This document shows positions 8,423-16,401 of a DNA stretch of 64,000 nt, piece after piece (position 1 is the stretch's first letter; the number at the start of each line of letters is the position of its first letter). The DNA is taken from contig NZ_SPQZ01000003.1 of the NCBI RefSeq assembly GCF_004570845.1, positions 584,739 through 648,738 of the forward strand. The letters run 5' to 3'. The stretch is from Orlajensenia leifsoniae (GTDB lineage Bacteria; Actinomycetota; Actinomycetes; Actinomycetales; Microbacteriaceae). The position numbers were made by a program, and so were the translations under genes. The notes under the pieces were generated by a model, which was not told the DNA's origin, did not search any database, and saw only the letters and a program-made list of their open reading frames with translations.

Positions 8423-9439
8423 ATGGATTTCGGAGCAGTCCTCCAGACCAACCCGCCCGCGTCCCGCACGGTGCAGCTCGCCAAGCTCGCCGAGAACCAC
8501 GGCTTCAGCCACGTGTGGACCTTCGACTCGCACCTGCTCTGGCAGGAGCCCTACGTCATCTACAGCGCCATCCTCGCCGAGACGCGCAAGGTGATCGTCG
8601 GGCCGATGGTCACCAACCCGGCGACCCGCGACTGGACCGTGACGGCCTCGGTCTTCGCGACCCTCAACGAGATGTACGGCAACCGCACCATCGTGGGCAT
8701 CGGCCGCGGCGACTCGGCTGTGCGCGTGACCAACGGGGCCCCCACCACCCTGAAGACGCTGCGCGAGTCGATCCACGTCATCCGCGAGCTCGGCAACTCT
8801 CGTTCGGTGGAGTACAACGGCTCGCAACTGCAGTTCCCGTGGAGTCGCGGCTCGGAGCTCGACGTCTGGGTGGCGGCCTACGGTCCGCTCGCGCTCAAGC
8901 TCACCGGTGAGGTGGGCGACGGGTTCATCCTGCAGCTCGCCGACCTCGACATCGCCGCCTGGATGATCAAGACGGTTCGGGATGCCGCAGAAGCCGTCGG
9001 CCGGGACCCGATGTCGATCAAGTTCTGCGTGGCGGCACCCATGTACATCGGCGACGACTGGGAGCACATGCGCGACCAGTGCCGCTGGTTCGGCGGCATG
9101 GTCGGCAACCACGTGGCGGACATCGTCTCGAAGTACGGCGTCCATGGCGACGTGCCGGAAGCCCTCACCGACTACATCGCCGGGCGCGAGGGCTACGACT
9201 ACAACGAGCACGGCCGTGCGGGCAACTCGCATGCCAGCTTCGTGCCCGACGAGATCGTCGACAGGTTCTGCATCATGGGCACCGCAGAGCAGCACATCGA
9301 GAAGCTCGAGGCGCTGAAGGCGCTCGGAGTCGACCAGTTCGCCGGCTACCTGCAGCACGACAACAAGGAGGAGACCCTCCGCGTGTACGGCGAGACCGTC
9401 ATCCCGGCACTCTCCGACCACATCACGGCGAAGGCATGA
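8423..9439 (+). CDS. LLM-class oxidoreductase, TIGR03842 type
   Basis: A 338-aa single-domain luciferase-like TIM barrel, starting MDFGAVLQTNPP and carrying WTFDSHLLWQEPYV, GPMVTNPATRDW and VGIGRGDSAVR. This matches the TIGR03842 (CPS_4043) group that recurs beside dihydropyrimidinase genes. The family name says F420-dependent, but members also occur in species without F420, so the cofactor (F420 or FMN) is uncertain. The role may be oxidation or reduction of the pyrimidine or hydantoin ring before ring opening. It overlaps the first permease gene by ATGA, tying it to the importer. Confidence 0.85.
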   Translation: MDFGAVLQTNPPASRTVQLAKLAENHGFSHVWTFDSHLLWQEPYVIYSAILAETRKVIVGPMVTNPATRDWTVTASVFATLNEMYGNRTIVGIGRGDSAVRVTNGAPTTLKTLRESIHVIRELGNSRSVEYNGSQLQFPWSRGSELDVWVAAYGPLALKLTGEVGDGFILQLADLDIAAWMIKTVRDAAEAVGRDPMSIKFCVAAPMYIGDDWEHMRDQCRWFGGMVGNHVADIVSKYGVHGDVPEALTDYIAGREGYDYNEHGRAGNSHASFVPDEIVDRFCIMGTAEQHIEKLEALKALGVDQFAGYLQHDNKEETLRVYGETVIPALSDHITAKA

Positions 9440-10401
9440 GCGTGTCCGAGGCGCTGAAGGCGGTCGACGCGGGGTCGATCGGCACGGTGCCCGGAATCGT
9501 CGAGGATTCGACCCGACGACCGCTGCGTGGCGCAGCCTTCCTCCGCCGCTTCGGGCTGGGCGCCCTCGGCGTGCTGCTGCTCGCCGTGGTGTGGGAGCTC
9601 TACAAGGCCCTCGGCCCGGCCGAGGGCGTGATCGTCGGCGGCGTCACGGTGCTCCCGCGCACCACCGACCTCGCCATGCCGCACGTCGTGGACATGGTCG
9701 GCCGTCTGTTCGAGCCGGTCTCGAGCGCCGCCAACGCCCTGCCGATGTGGATGGCGGTGCTGCAGGCCTCGGCATTCAGCCTGGGAGTGGCATCCGTCGG
9801 CTGGATCGCCGGAGTGATCGTCGGTCTCTTCCTCGCCCTGCTCATGCAGCGCTTCCTCACGGCCGAGGCCGCACTGTTCCCGTGGATCGTGCTGAGCCAG
9901 ACGGTCCCCCTCATCGCCATCGCCCCGCTCGTGCGGCGCTGGGGCGCGCAGATCGAGATCGGATCCTTCGAGTGGGAGCCGTGGATGTCTGTGGCCCTCA
10001 TCGCCAGCTACCTCGCCTTCTTCCCCATCTCGATCGGCGCGCTCCGCGGTCTCAACTCGCCGGACACCAACCACATCGAGCTCATGCGCAGTTACGGCGT
10101 CGGCTGGTGGACGACGCTGTTCAGGCTGCGCCTGCCCGCCAGCGTTCCCTACCTGCTGCCGGCACTCCGGCTCGGCGCGGCCAGCGCCGTCATCGGCACG
10201 ATCGTCGCCGAGGTGTCGATCGGCCTGCGCGGCGGCATCGGGCGCATGGTCGTCGAGTTCGCCGCGGCAGCGGGCGGGGACCCGGCCAAACCGTACGCGC
10301 CCATCTTCGGCGCCGTGCTCGTGGGCCTCGTGGCCGCGGGCTTCGTCAGTCTCATCGGCGTCTTCCTGCGCCGGTACCGCCGTGGAGAGGTTCCAGCATG
10401 A
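9436..10401 (+). CDS. ABC transporter permease, large subunit
   Basis: A 321-aa permease of the SsuC/TauC/ThiX type. A membrane anchor at about residues 37-57 is followed by a BPD_transp_1 domain with five or six helices; the EAA loop is seen as ELMRSYGVGWWTTLFRLRLPASVPYLLPALRLG. It is coupled by ATGA to the LLM gene upstream and to the ATPase downstream. A second, different permease follows the ATPase, so the channel is probably a heterodimer, which is unusual in this transporter class. Confidence 0.87.
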   Translation: MSVSEALKAVDAGSIGTVPGIVEDSTRRPLRGAAFLRRFGLGALGVLLLAVVWELYKALGPAEGVIVGGVTVLPRTTDLAMPHVVDMVGRLFEPVSSAANALPMWMAVLQASAFSLGVASVGWIAGVIVGLFLALLMQRFLTAEAALFPWIVLSQTVPLIAIAPLVRRWGAQIEIGSFEWEPWMSVALIASYLAFFPISIGALRGLNSPDTNHIELMRSYGVGWWTTLFRLRLPASVPYLLPALRLGAASAVIGTIVAEVSIGLRGGIGRMVVEFAAAAGGDPAKPYAPIFGAVLVGLVAAGFVSLIGVFLRRYRRGEVPA

Positions 10402-11258
10402 CCGATCAGACGACCACCCCGGGTGCGGGCGCAGCATCAGGCGCCGCATCCGACGCCGTCAGCATCACCGGCGTCTCCCGGGTCTTCACCGGCCGCCGGG
10501 GCGAGAGCACCGTCACCGCCCTCGACGGCATCGACCTCACGGTGTCGCCGGGTGAGTTCGTGAGCCTGATCGGGCCGAGCGGATGCGGCAAGTCCACCCT
10601 GTTGCGCCTCATCGCCGACCTCGACCAGCCCACGGCGGGCGAGATCCGGATCTTCGGCAAGACGGCCAAGAAGGCCCGCCTCGACCAGGAGTACGGCATC
10701 GCGTTCCAACAGGCCGGGCTGCTGCCGTGGCGCAGCGTCGCCGCGAACATCGAGCTGCCCCTGCAGCTGCACGGCATGGCGGCGGCGGGCCGCAAGGCGC
10801 GCACGGCCGAGCTGCTCGAACTCGTGGGCCTCGGCGACTTCGGCTCCAAGTACCCCGACCAGCTCTCCGGCGGCATGCAGCAGCGCGTCGCCATCGCCAG
10901 GGCTCTCGCCGAGAGCCCCAACCTGCTGCTCATGGACGAGCCGTTCGGCGCCCTCGACGAGATGACGCGCGAGCGGATGCAGAACGAACTGGTGCGCATC
11001 TGCGGTGAGACGCAGGCGGCCGTGGTGTTCGTGACCCACAGCATCCCCGAGGCCGTCTTCCTCTCCAACCGCGTCGTCGTGATGTCGCCCAGGCCCGGGC
11101 GCATCCAGGGAATCCTGCCCGTCGCCCTCGGCTCCTCCGGCCAGCGCGGCGAGGGCCTGCGCGAGGCCGACGGCTTCTTCGACGCGGTCAGCGAGGTGCG
11201 CGAGCTGCTCCACGGTGCGCCGGCCGAGGCGGGCGCGCGAGGGGTCGAGAACCGATGA
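10398..11258 (+). CDS. ABC transporter ATP-binding protein (nitrate/sulfonate/pyrimidine class)
   Basis: A 286-aa ATPase with Walker A GPSGCGKST (about residue 58), Q-loop FQQAGLLPWRSV, signature LSGGMQQR, Walker B LLLMDEPFGALD and H-loop VTHSI. This is the SsuB/TauB/ThiZ subclass, recognisable from LLPWRSV and EAVFLSNRVVVMSPRPGRI. It starts at the ATG that overlaps the permease stop and ends in an ATGA overlap with the second permease, so three importer genes are fully coupled. Confidence 0.9.
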   Translation: MTDQTTTPGAGAASGAASDAVSITGVSRVFTGRRGESTVTALDGIDLTVSPGEFVSLIGPSGCGKSTLLRLIADLDQPTAGEIRIFGKTAKKARLDQEYGIAFQQAGLLPWRSVAANIELPLQLHGMAAAGRKARTAELLELVGLGDFGSKYPDQLSGGMQQRVAIARALAESPNLLLMDEPFGALDEMTRERMQNELVRICGETQAAVVFVTHSIPEAVFLSNRVVVMSPRPGRIQGILPVALGSSGQRGEGLREADGFFDAVSEVRELLHGAPAEAGARGVENR

Positions 11259-12025
11259 GGCCGCAGATCGGGTCGGCGCGCGCCGTCGCCGCTCCCCTCA
11301 TCCTCGGCATCGGGGCGCTGCTCATCTGGCAGCTCACCGTCATGGCCCTCGACATCAAGCCCTTCGTGCTGCCCAGTCCGGTGTCGATCTTCACGCAGTT
11401 CATCGACAACGTCCCGACGGTGTGGGCGGCATCCGTCGTCACCGGAACCAACGCGCTCATCGGCCTCATCGTCGGCGGCATCGTCGGGGTGGTCTCGGCC
11501 GTGATCGCCGCGCTGCTTCCGATCATCGACGAGTTGAGCGCCGGGCTCGTGGCTGCACTCTCCGTCATCCCGATCGTCGCCCTCGCGCCGGTGCTCTACA
11601 CGATGTTCGGAGCGGCTGAAGAGACCGCTCGCCAGATCGTGGCAGCCATCGCCGTGTTCGTGCCGGTCTACCTCAACTCGCTCCGGGGGCTCAGGCAGGT
11701 GCGTCCGGTGCACCGCGATCTCATGCGTGCCACAGCCGCGACGCCGTGGCAGGCGACCCGAGTCGTCACGCTGCCGACGGCGACGCCCTTCGTCTTCACC
11801 GGCCTCCGCATCGCGTCCTCCCTCGCCGTCATCTCGGCGCTCATCGCCGAGTACTTCGGCGGCCCCGTCGGCGGCCTCGGCAAGTCGATCACCTCGGCGG
11901 CGTCGAGCAGCAACTACGCGCTCGCCTGGGCCTACGTCCTCGGATCCATCATCCTCGGCCTGTTGTTCTACTCGGCAACCCTGGCCCTCGAGAAGCTCGC
12001 GTCCCGGCACCGTCCGAGCGCGTAA
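11255..12025 (+). CDS. ABC transporter permease, small subunit
   Basis: A 256-aa SsuC-type permease with six predicted helices and an EAA loop (DLMRATAATPWQATRVVTLPT). It lacks the long N-terminal extension of the partner at 9436 and is clearly diverged from it, so this is not a recent tandem duplicate. It forms the importer with the flanking ATPase and the NMT1-type binding protein that follows after 58 bases. Confidence 0.87.
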   Translation: MRPQIGSARAVAAPLILGIGALLIWQLTVMALDIKPFVLPSPVSIFTQFIDNVPTVWAASVVTGTNALIGLIVGGIVGVVSAVIAALLPIIDELSAGLVAALSVIPIVALAPVLYTMFGAAEETARQIVAAIAVFVPVYLNSLRGLRQVRPVHRDLMRATAATPWQATRVVTLPTATPFVFTGLRIASSLAVISALIAEYFGGPVGGLGKSITSAASSSNYALAWAYVLGSIILGLLFYSATLALEKLASRHRPSA

Positions 12026-12083
12026 ATCGTGCGCCGGTCATCCGGCGCACGATGCACCCAGGCACCACATGAAGGAGGAAGAA

Positions 12084-13235
12084 ATGAAACGCAGCAGACA
12101 GTACGCGATCGGCACGGCAGCAGCACTGGCCGTCTCCGCACTCGTTCTCAGCGGATGCAGCAGCACCGGCAGCAGCGACGACTCGTCGTCGGCGGCCGAC
12201 GGCGAGCTCACTCCGGTCAAGCTCCAGCTCCAGTGGTTCTCCCAGGCCCAGTTCGCCGGCTACTACGCAGCCGTCGACCAGGGCTACTACGAGGATGAGG
12301 GCCTCGACGTCGAGATCGTCGAGGGAGGCGCAGACATCGTTCCGCAGGATGCCCTGGCATCGGGAGACGTCGACTACGCCATCTCGTGGGTTCCCAAGGT
12401 GCTCGGCTCCATCGAGCAGGGCGCCCACATCACCGACGTCGCGCAGATCTTCGAGCGCAGCGCCACCACCCAGATCTCCTTCAAGGACAAGGACATCACC
12501 TCGCCCACCGACCTCGCGGGCAAGAAGGTCGGCAGCTGGGGCTACGGCAACGAGTGGGAGCTCTTCGCCGGCATGCAGAAGGACGGCGTGGAGGTCGGCG
12601 ACATCTCGCTCGTGCAGCAGGCCTTCGACATGAACGGCTTCCTCGCCGGCGACATCGACGCAGCGCAGGCGATGACGTACAACGAGTACGCGCAGGTGCT
12701 GGAAACCGTCAACCCCGCCACAGGTGAGCTCTACCAGCCGGACGAGCTCAACGTCATCAACTGGAACGACGTCGGAACGGCGATGCTGCAGGATGCGATC
12801 TGGGCTGATGCCGACAGGCTGGCCGACGACGAGGACTACGCCGACACCACGGTGGCCTTCATCAAGGCCTCCATCAAGGGCTGGGTCTACGCGCGCGACA
12901 ACCCCGACAAGGCTGCCGCCATCGTGACCGCCGCCGGCTCCACACTGGGCGCGAGCCACCAGCTCTGGATGACCAACGAGGTCAACAAGCTGATCTGGCC
13001 CTCGACCGACGGCATCGGCATGGTCGACGAGGCGGCCTGGGACCAGACCGTCGACATCGCGATGAAGACGAAGAACGAGACCGGCGCGACCATCATCTCG
13101 ACCGATCCGCCCGAGGACGCCTACTCCAACGAGTACGTGGAGAAGGCTCTCGCCGAACTGAAGGACGAGGGGGTCGACACCCTGGGCGCCGACTTCGCGC
13201 CCATCGACGTCACCCTCACCGAGGGCGGCAACTGA
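12084..13235 (+). CDS. NMT1/THI5-type ABC substrate-binding lipoprotein
   Basis: A 383-aa lipoprotein with a signal ending in LVLSGC, an Asp/Ser-rich spacer, then the NMT1/THI5 fold starting VKLQLQWFSQAQFAGYYAAVDQGYY. This opening is characteristic of ThiY-like and related pyrimidine- or hydantoin-binding proteins. The start is ATG 12084, preceded by a strong GGAGG; an in-frame ATG at 12069 precedes that site and is rejected. With two permeases and the ATPase it forms the uptake system for the compound degraded by the neighbouring enzymes. The ligand is inferred to be a pyrimidine, hydantoin or similar small ring. Confidence 0.85.
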   Translation: MKRSRQYAIGTAAALAVSALVLSGCSSTGSSDDSSSAADGELTPVKLQLQWFSQAQFAGYYAAVDQGYYEDEGLDVEIVEGGADIVPQDALASGDVDYAISWVPKVLGSIEQGAHITDVAQIFERSATTQISFKDKDITSPTDLAGKKVGSWGYGNEWELFAGMQKDGVEVGDISLVQQAFDMNGFLAGDIDAAQAMTYNEYAQVLETVNPATGELYQPDELNVINWNDVGTAMLQDAIWADADRLADDEDYADTTVAFIKASIKGWVYARDNPDKAAAIVTAAGSTLGASHQLWMTNEVNKLIWPSTDGIGMVDEAAWDQTVDIAMKTKNETGATIISTDPPEDAYSNEYVEKALAELKDEGVDTLGADFAPIDVTLTEGGN

Positions 13236-13273
13236 TTCGGGCTTCAGCGAGCGAAGCGAAGTGCACGAATCAG
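13232..13273 (+). terminator. Stem-loop after the importer operon
   Basis: CTGATTCG at 13232 pairs with CGAATCAG at 13266. The loop holds a partial copy of the CAGCGAGCGAAGCG repeat module. The stem begins at the stop codon of the binding-protein gene, so it probably attenuates or ends the importer transcript. There is no T-run. Confidence 0.5.
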
Positions 13274-13314
13274 ATCGAGTAGCGCCCGACGGAGTCGGAC
13301 GCGTATCGAGATCT
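13272..13314. repeat. Family A palindromic repeat (GAGTAGCG...GCGTATCGAG)
   Basis: One copy of the dispersed element with constant ends GATCGAGTAGCG and ACGCGTATCGAGATC around a variable self-complementary centre (CCCGAC/GTCGG). It lies in the gap between importer and aminotransferase genes. Confidence 0.75.
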
Positions 13315-13340
13315 CACAACTGAACAACGCTTCATAAGTT

Positions 13341-13381
13341 GGTGGAGTAGCGACCGGGCGAAGCTCGGTCGCTACTCGACC
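13341..13381. repeat. Family A-related hairpin
   Basis: GGTGGAGTAGCGACCG and CGGTCGCTACTCGACC form a 16-bp stem with one mismatch around GGCGAAGCT. It ends 24 bases before the aminotransferase start, so it may cut transcription from upstream. Confidence 0.75.
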
Positions 13382-13405
13382 AGCGGTGGATGAAAGGCAC
13401 GCAGC

Positions 13406-14728
13406 ATGACCGACCTCGACCTCTCCGAACTCGACGACCGCACGCGCGAGCTCGACGCCGCGCACGTCTTCCACTCCTGGTCGGCGCAGGCCGGGCTGAA
13501 TCCGCTCGTCATCGCCGGCGGCGCGGGTTCCCGCGTCTGGGACCACGCCGGCCGCAGCTGGCTCGACTTCTCGTCGCAGCTGGTCAACACGAACATCGGC
13601 CACCAGCATCCGGCGGTCATCGCGGCCATCCACGAGCAGGCCGACCTCCTCACCACGGTCGCACCGGCCACGGCCAACCTGGCCCGCGGCGAGGCCGCCA
13701 AGCGCATCACCGACCGTGCACCGGCCGGCTTCAACAAGGTCTTCTTCACCAACGGCGGGGCGGATGCGAACGAGAACGCCATCCGCATGGCCCGCCTGTT
13801 CACGGGCCGTGACAAGATCCTCTCGACCTACCGCTCGTACCACGGCAACACCGGTGCTGCCGTGGTCGCGACGGGCGACTGGCGCCGCATCCCCAACGAG
13901 TACGCTCGCGGCCACGTGCACTTCTTCGGACCCTGGCTCTACCGCAGCGAGTTCTGGGCGACGACGCCGGAGCAGGAGTCCGAGCGGGCGCTGCGCCACC
14001 TCGAACGCGTCATCCAGTCGGAGGGCCCGTCGTCGATCGCGGCCATCCTGATCGAGACCATCCCCGGAACGGCCGGGGTGCTCATTCCGCCGCCCGGCTA
14101 CCTCGCGGGCGTGCGGGAGATCGCCGACCGCTACGGCATCCTCATCATCACCGACGAGGTCATGTGCGGCTTCGGACGCGCAGGGCGCTGGTTCGCCTTC
14201 GAGGGCTATGACCTGGTCCCCGACCTCATCACCTTCGCGAAGGGGGTGAACTCGGGCTACGTGCCGGCAGGCGGCGTGATCATCTCCGATGCCATCGCGG
14301 CCACGTGGGACACGGCGGTCTTCCCCGGCGGACTCACCTACAGCGGGCATCCGCTCGCCATGGCGGCCATCGTCGGGGCACTCGATGCCATGAGCTCGGA
14401 GGGCATCGTCGAGAATGCCGCCCGCGTGGGCCGGGAGGCCATCGGGCCCGGGCTCGAGGAGCTCTTCGCCAAGCACGACATCATCGGCGAGGTGCGCGGC
14501 GAGGGCGTCTTCTGGGCGCTCGAACTCGTCGCCGACCGCGAGACCCGGGAACCCGTGAGCGCCGCCGTGATCGGGCGCATCAAGGGCGCACTGGTCGAGC
14601 GCGGCCTGCTGCCGTTCGTCGCCGAGAACCGCATCCACGTCGTGCCGCCCTGCACGGTCACCGACGACGAGGTCGCCGAGGCGCTCGCCACCTACGACGA
14701 GGTGCTCTCACTCCCGCTGGTCGAGTAG
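13406..14728 (+). CDS. Class III (omega) aminotransferase, probably beta-alanine:pyruvate type
   Basis: A 440-aa PLP enzyme of fold type I. Visible landmarks are the FTNGGADANENAIRMAR cofactor-phosphate region, D250 in ITDEVMCGFGRAG and the Schiff-base lysine K279 in LITFAKGVNSGYVP. It resembles beta-alanine:pyruvate and taurine:pyruvate transaminases. Followed by methylmalonate-semialdehyde dehydrogenase, it likely converts beta-alanine or beta-aminoisobutyrate, made by the upstream hydrolases, to malonate or methylmalonate semialdehyde. The last residues L-V-E and the TAG stop are supplied by a repeat element. The amino donor is an inference. Confidence 0.87.
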   Translation: MTDLDLSELDDRTRELDAAHVFHSWSAQAGLNPLVIAGGAGSRVWDHAGRSWLDFSSQLVNTNIGHQHPAVIAAIHEQADLLTTVAPATANLARGEAAKRITDRAPAGFNKVFFTNGGADANENAIRMARLFTGRDKILSTYRSYHGNTGAAVVATGDWRRIPNEYARGHVHFFGPWLYRSEFWATTPEQESERALRHLERVIQSEGPSSIAAILIETIPGTAGVLIPPPGYLAGVREIADRYGILIITDEVMCGFGRAGRWFAFEGYDLVPDLITFAKGVNSGYVPAGGVIISDAIAATWDTAVFPGGLTYSGHPLAMAAIVGALDAMSSEGIVENAARVGREAIGPGLEELFAKHDIIGEVRGEGVFWALELVADRETREPVSAAVIGRIKGALVERGLLPFVAENRIHVVPPCTVTDDEVAEALATYDEVLSLPLVE

Positions 14729-14757
14729 CGACGACGAAGTCGACGCGTATCGAGACC
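14719..14757. repeat. Family A palindromic repeat overlapping a gene end
   Basis: A full copy with ends GGTCGAGTAGCG and GCGTATCGAGACC and a CGAC/GTCG centre. The aminotransferase reading frame runs into it and uses its GTC-GAG-TAG as Val-Glu-stop. Confidence 0.85.
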
Positions 14758-14802
14758 ACACACACCTCACCTCAGAATCCACGAACACAGATCGGACCCA
14801 TC

Positions 14803-16296
14803 ATGACCACCACGCTCGACCACTGGATCAACGGAGCTGCCAGTGCGGGAGAGTCGACGCGCACGGCGCCCGTCTACGACCCCGCGAAGGGCATCGTGCA
14901 GAAGGAGGTGCGGCTGGGCAGCGTCGCAGACGTCGGTGCCGCCGTCTCGGCTGCGGCAGCAGCGTTCCCGGCCTGGAACGAGACCTCGATCGCACGTCGC
15001 CAGCAGGTGATGTTCGCGTTCCGCGAGCTGCTGAACTCGCGCAAGGGCGAGCTCGCCGAGATCCTCACCAGCGAGCACGGCAAGGTGCTCTCGGATGCCG
15101 GCGGTGAGATCGCGCGCGGCCTCGAGGTCGTGGAGTTCGCCTGCGGCATCGCCCACCTCACCAAGGGCGACTACTCCGAGAACGTCTCGACCGGGGTCGA
15201 CGTCTACACGGTGCGCCAGCCGCTCGGCGTCGTCGGCATCATCTCGCCGTTCAACTTCCCGGCGATGGTGCCGCTCTGGTTCTTCCCGATCGCGATCGCA
15301 GCCGGCAACACCGTGGTGCTGAAGCCGTCGGAGAAGGATCCGTCTGCGGCCATCTGGATGGCCGAGCTGTTCGCCGAGGCGGGGCTGCCGGCCGGCGTCT
15401 TCAACGTGGTGCACGGCGACAAGGAGGCCGTCGACGCCCTGTTGACGCATCCGGACGTCGCGTCCATCTCCTTCGTGGGCTCGACGCCGATCGCGCAGTA
15501 CATCTACGAGACGGCGTCGGCCAACGGCAAGCGCGTGCAGGCCCTCGGCGGCGCCAAGAACCATATGCTGGTGCTGCCGGATGCCGACCTCGACCTGACC
15601 GCCGACGCCGCGGTGAACGCCGGCTTCGGGTCGGCGGGCGAGCGCTGCATGGCCATCTCGGTGGTGCTCGCGGTCGACTCCATCGCCGACGAGTTGGTCG
15701 CGAAGATCACCGAGCGCATGGCCGGACTGACCACGGGCGACGGCCGCCGCTCCTGCGACATGGGACCGCTCATCACCGAGGTGCACCGCGACAAGGTGGC
15801 CTCCTACATCGATGTGGCTGCGACGGATGGCGCGACAGTCGTCGTCGACGGGCGAGACGGCGAATTCGATGGAGACGCCGACGGCTTCTGGCTCGGGCCG
15901 ACGCTCATCGACAAGGTGCCGCTCACCTCATCGGTCTACACCGACGAGATCTTCGGCCCGGTGCTGTCGATCGTGCGGGTGTCCTCCTACGAGGAGGGAC
16001 TCGGCATCATCAATGCCGGCAGGTACGGCAACGGCACCGCCATCTTCACCAACGACGGCGGCGCCGCCCGGCGCTTCCAGCGCGAGGTGCAGGTGGGCAT
16101 GGTCGGCGTGAACGTGCCGATCCCGGTGCCCGTGGCGTACCACTCCTTCGGCGGGTGGAAGGCCTCGCTGTTCGGCGACGCCAAGGCCTACGGGCCGGCC
16201 GGTGTGCAGTTCTTCACCCGCGAGAAGGCCATCACCTCGCGCTGGCTCGACCCGAGCCACGGCGGCATCAACCTGGGCTTCCCGCAGCACGATTAG
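14803..16296 (+). CDS. mmsA: CoA-acylating methylmalonate-semialdehyde dehydrogenase
   Basis: A 497-aa aldehyde dehydrogenase of the MmsA/IolA class. N151 lies in SPFNFPAM and the catalytic C282 in GSAGERCMAIS; this ERCMA motif, without the usual general-base glutamate at LGGAKNHM, is diagnostic of the CoA-acylating family. It converts (methyl)malonate semialdehyde to propionyl- or acetyl-CoA with NAD and CoA. It follows the aminotransferase by 74 bases that carry a family A repeat. It is the last step of the inferred pyrimidine route, though valine or inositol breakdown can use the same enzyme. Confidence 0.93.
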   Translation: MTTTLDHWINGAASAGESTRTAPVYDPAKGIVQKEVRLGSVADVGAAVSAAAAAFPAWNETSIARRQQVMFAFRELLNSRKGELAEILTSEHGKVLSDAGGEIARGLEVVEFACGIAHLTKGDYSENVSTGVDVYTVRQPLGVVGIISPFNFPAMVPLWFFPIAIAAGNTVVLKPSEKDPSAAIWMAELFAEAGLPAGVFNVVHGDKEAVDALLTHPDVASISFVGSTPIAQYIYETASANGKRVQALGGAKNHMLVLPDADLDLTADAAVNAGFGSAGERCMAISVVLAVDSIADELVAKITERMAGLTTGDGRRSCDMGPLITEVHRDKVASYIDVAATDGATVVVDGRDGEFDGDADGFWLGPTLIDKVPLTSSVYTDEIFGPVLSIVRVSSYEEGLGIINAGRYGNGTAIFTNDGGAARRFQREVQVGMVGVNVPIPVPVAYHSFGGWKASLFGDAKAYGPAGVQFFTREKAITSRWLDPSHGGINLGFPQHD

Positions 16297-16307
16297 GGAG
16301 TATCGAA

Positions 16308-16397
16308 GCGCTTCGGACGCCGACTTCGTCGGGTCCTCAGCGAGCGGTTCTCGAGGACCCGCTCGCTGAGGCCCGCGCGCAGCGCGCGGTCGAAGCG
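16308..16397. repeat. Inverted pair of family B repeats between convergent genes
   Basis: Two facing copies of the CGCTCGCTGAGG...TCGAAGCG element. Their inner ends form a perfect 13-bp stem (CCTCAGCGAGCGG with CCGCTCGCTGAGG) around about 11 bases. Each arm carries its own small palindrome (CGACTTCGTCG; CGCGCGCAGCGCGCG). It sits between mmsA and a convergent crotonase and probably terminates both. Confidence 0.85.
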
Positions 16398-16401
16398 TCT
16401 T

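Noticed and set aside
5891..9421. 1176-codon open frame on the minus strand
   Set aside because: It is antisense to the amidohydrolase, dihydropyrimidinase and LLM genes, which have full motifs. Its composition (Val/Glu/His/Arg/Gly strings) is the usual shadow of GC-rich coding DNA.
12069..12083. Start of the NMT1-type binding protein at ATG 12069
   Set aside because: The strong GGAGG lies downstream of this ATG and correctly spaced for ATG 12084.
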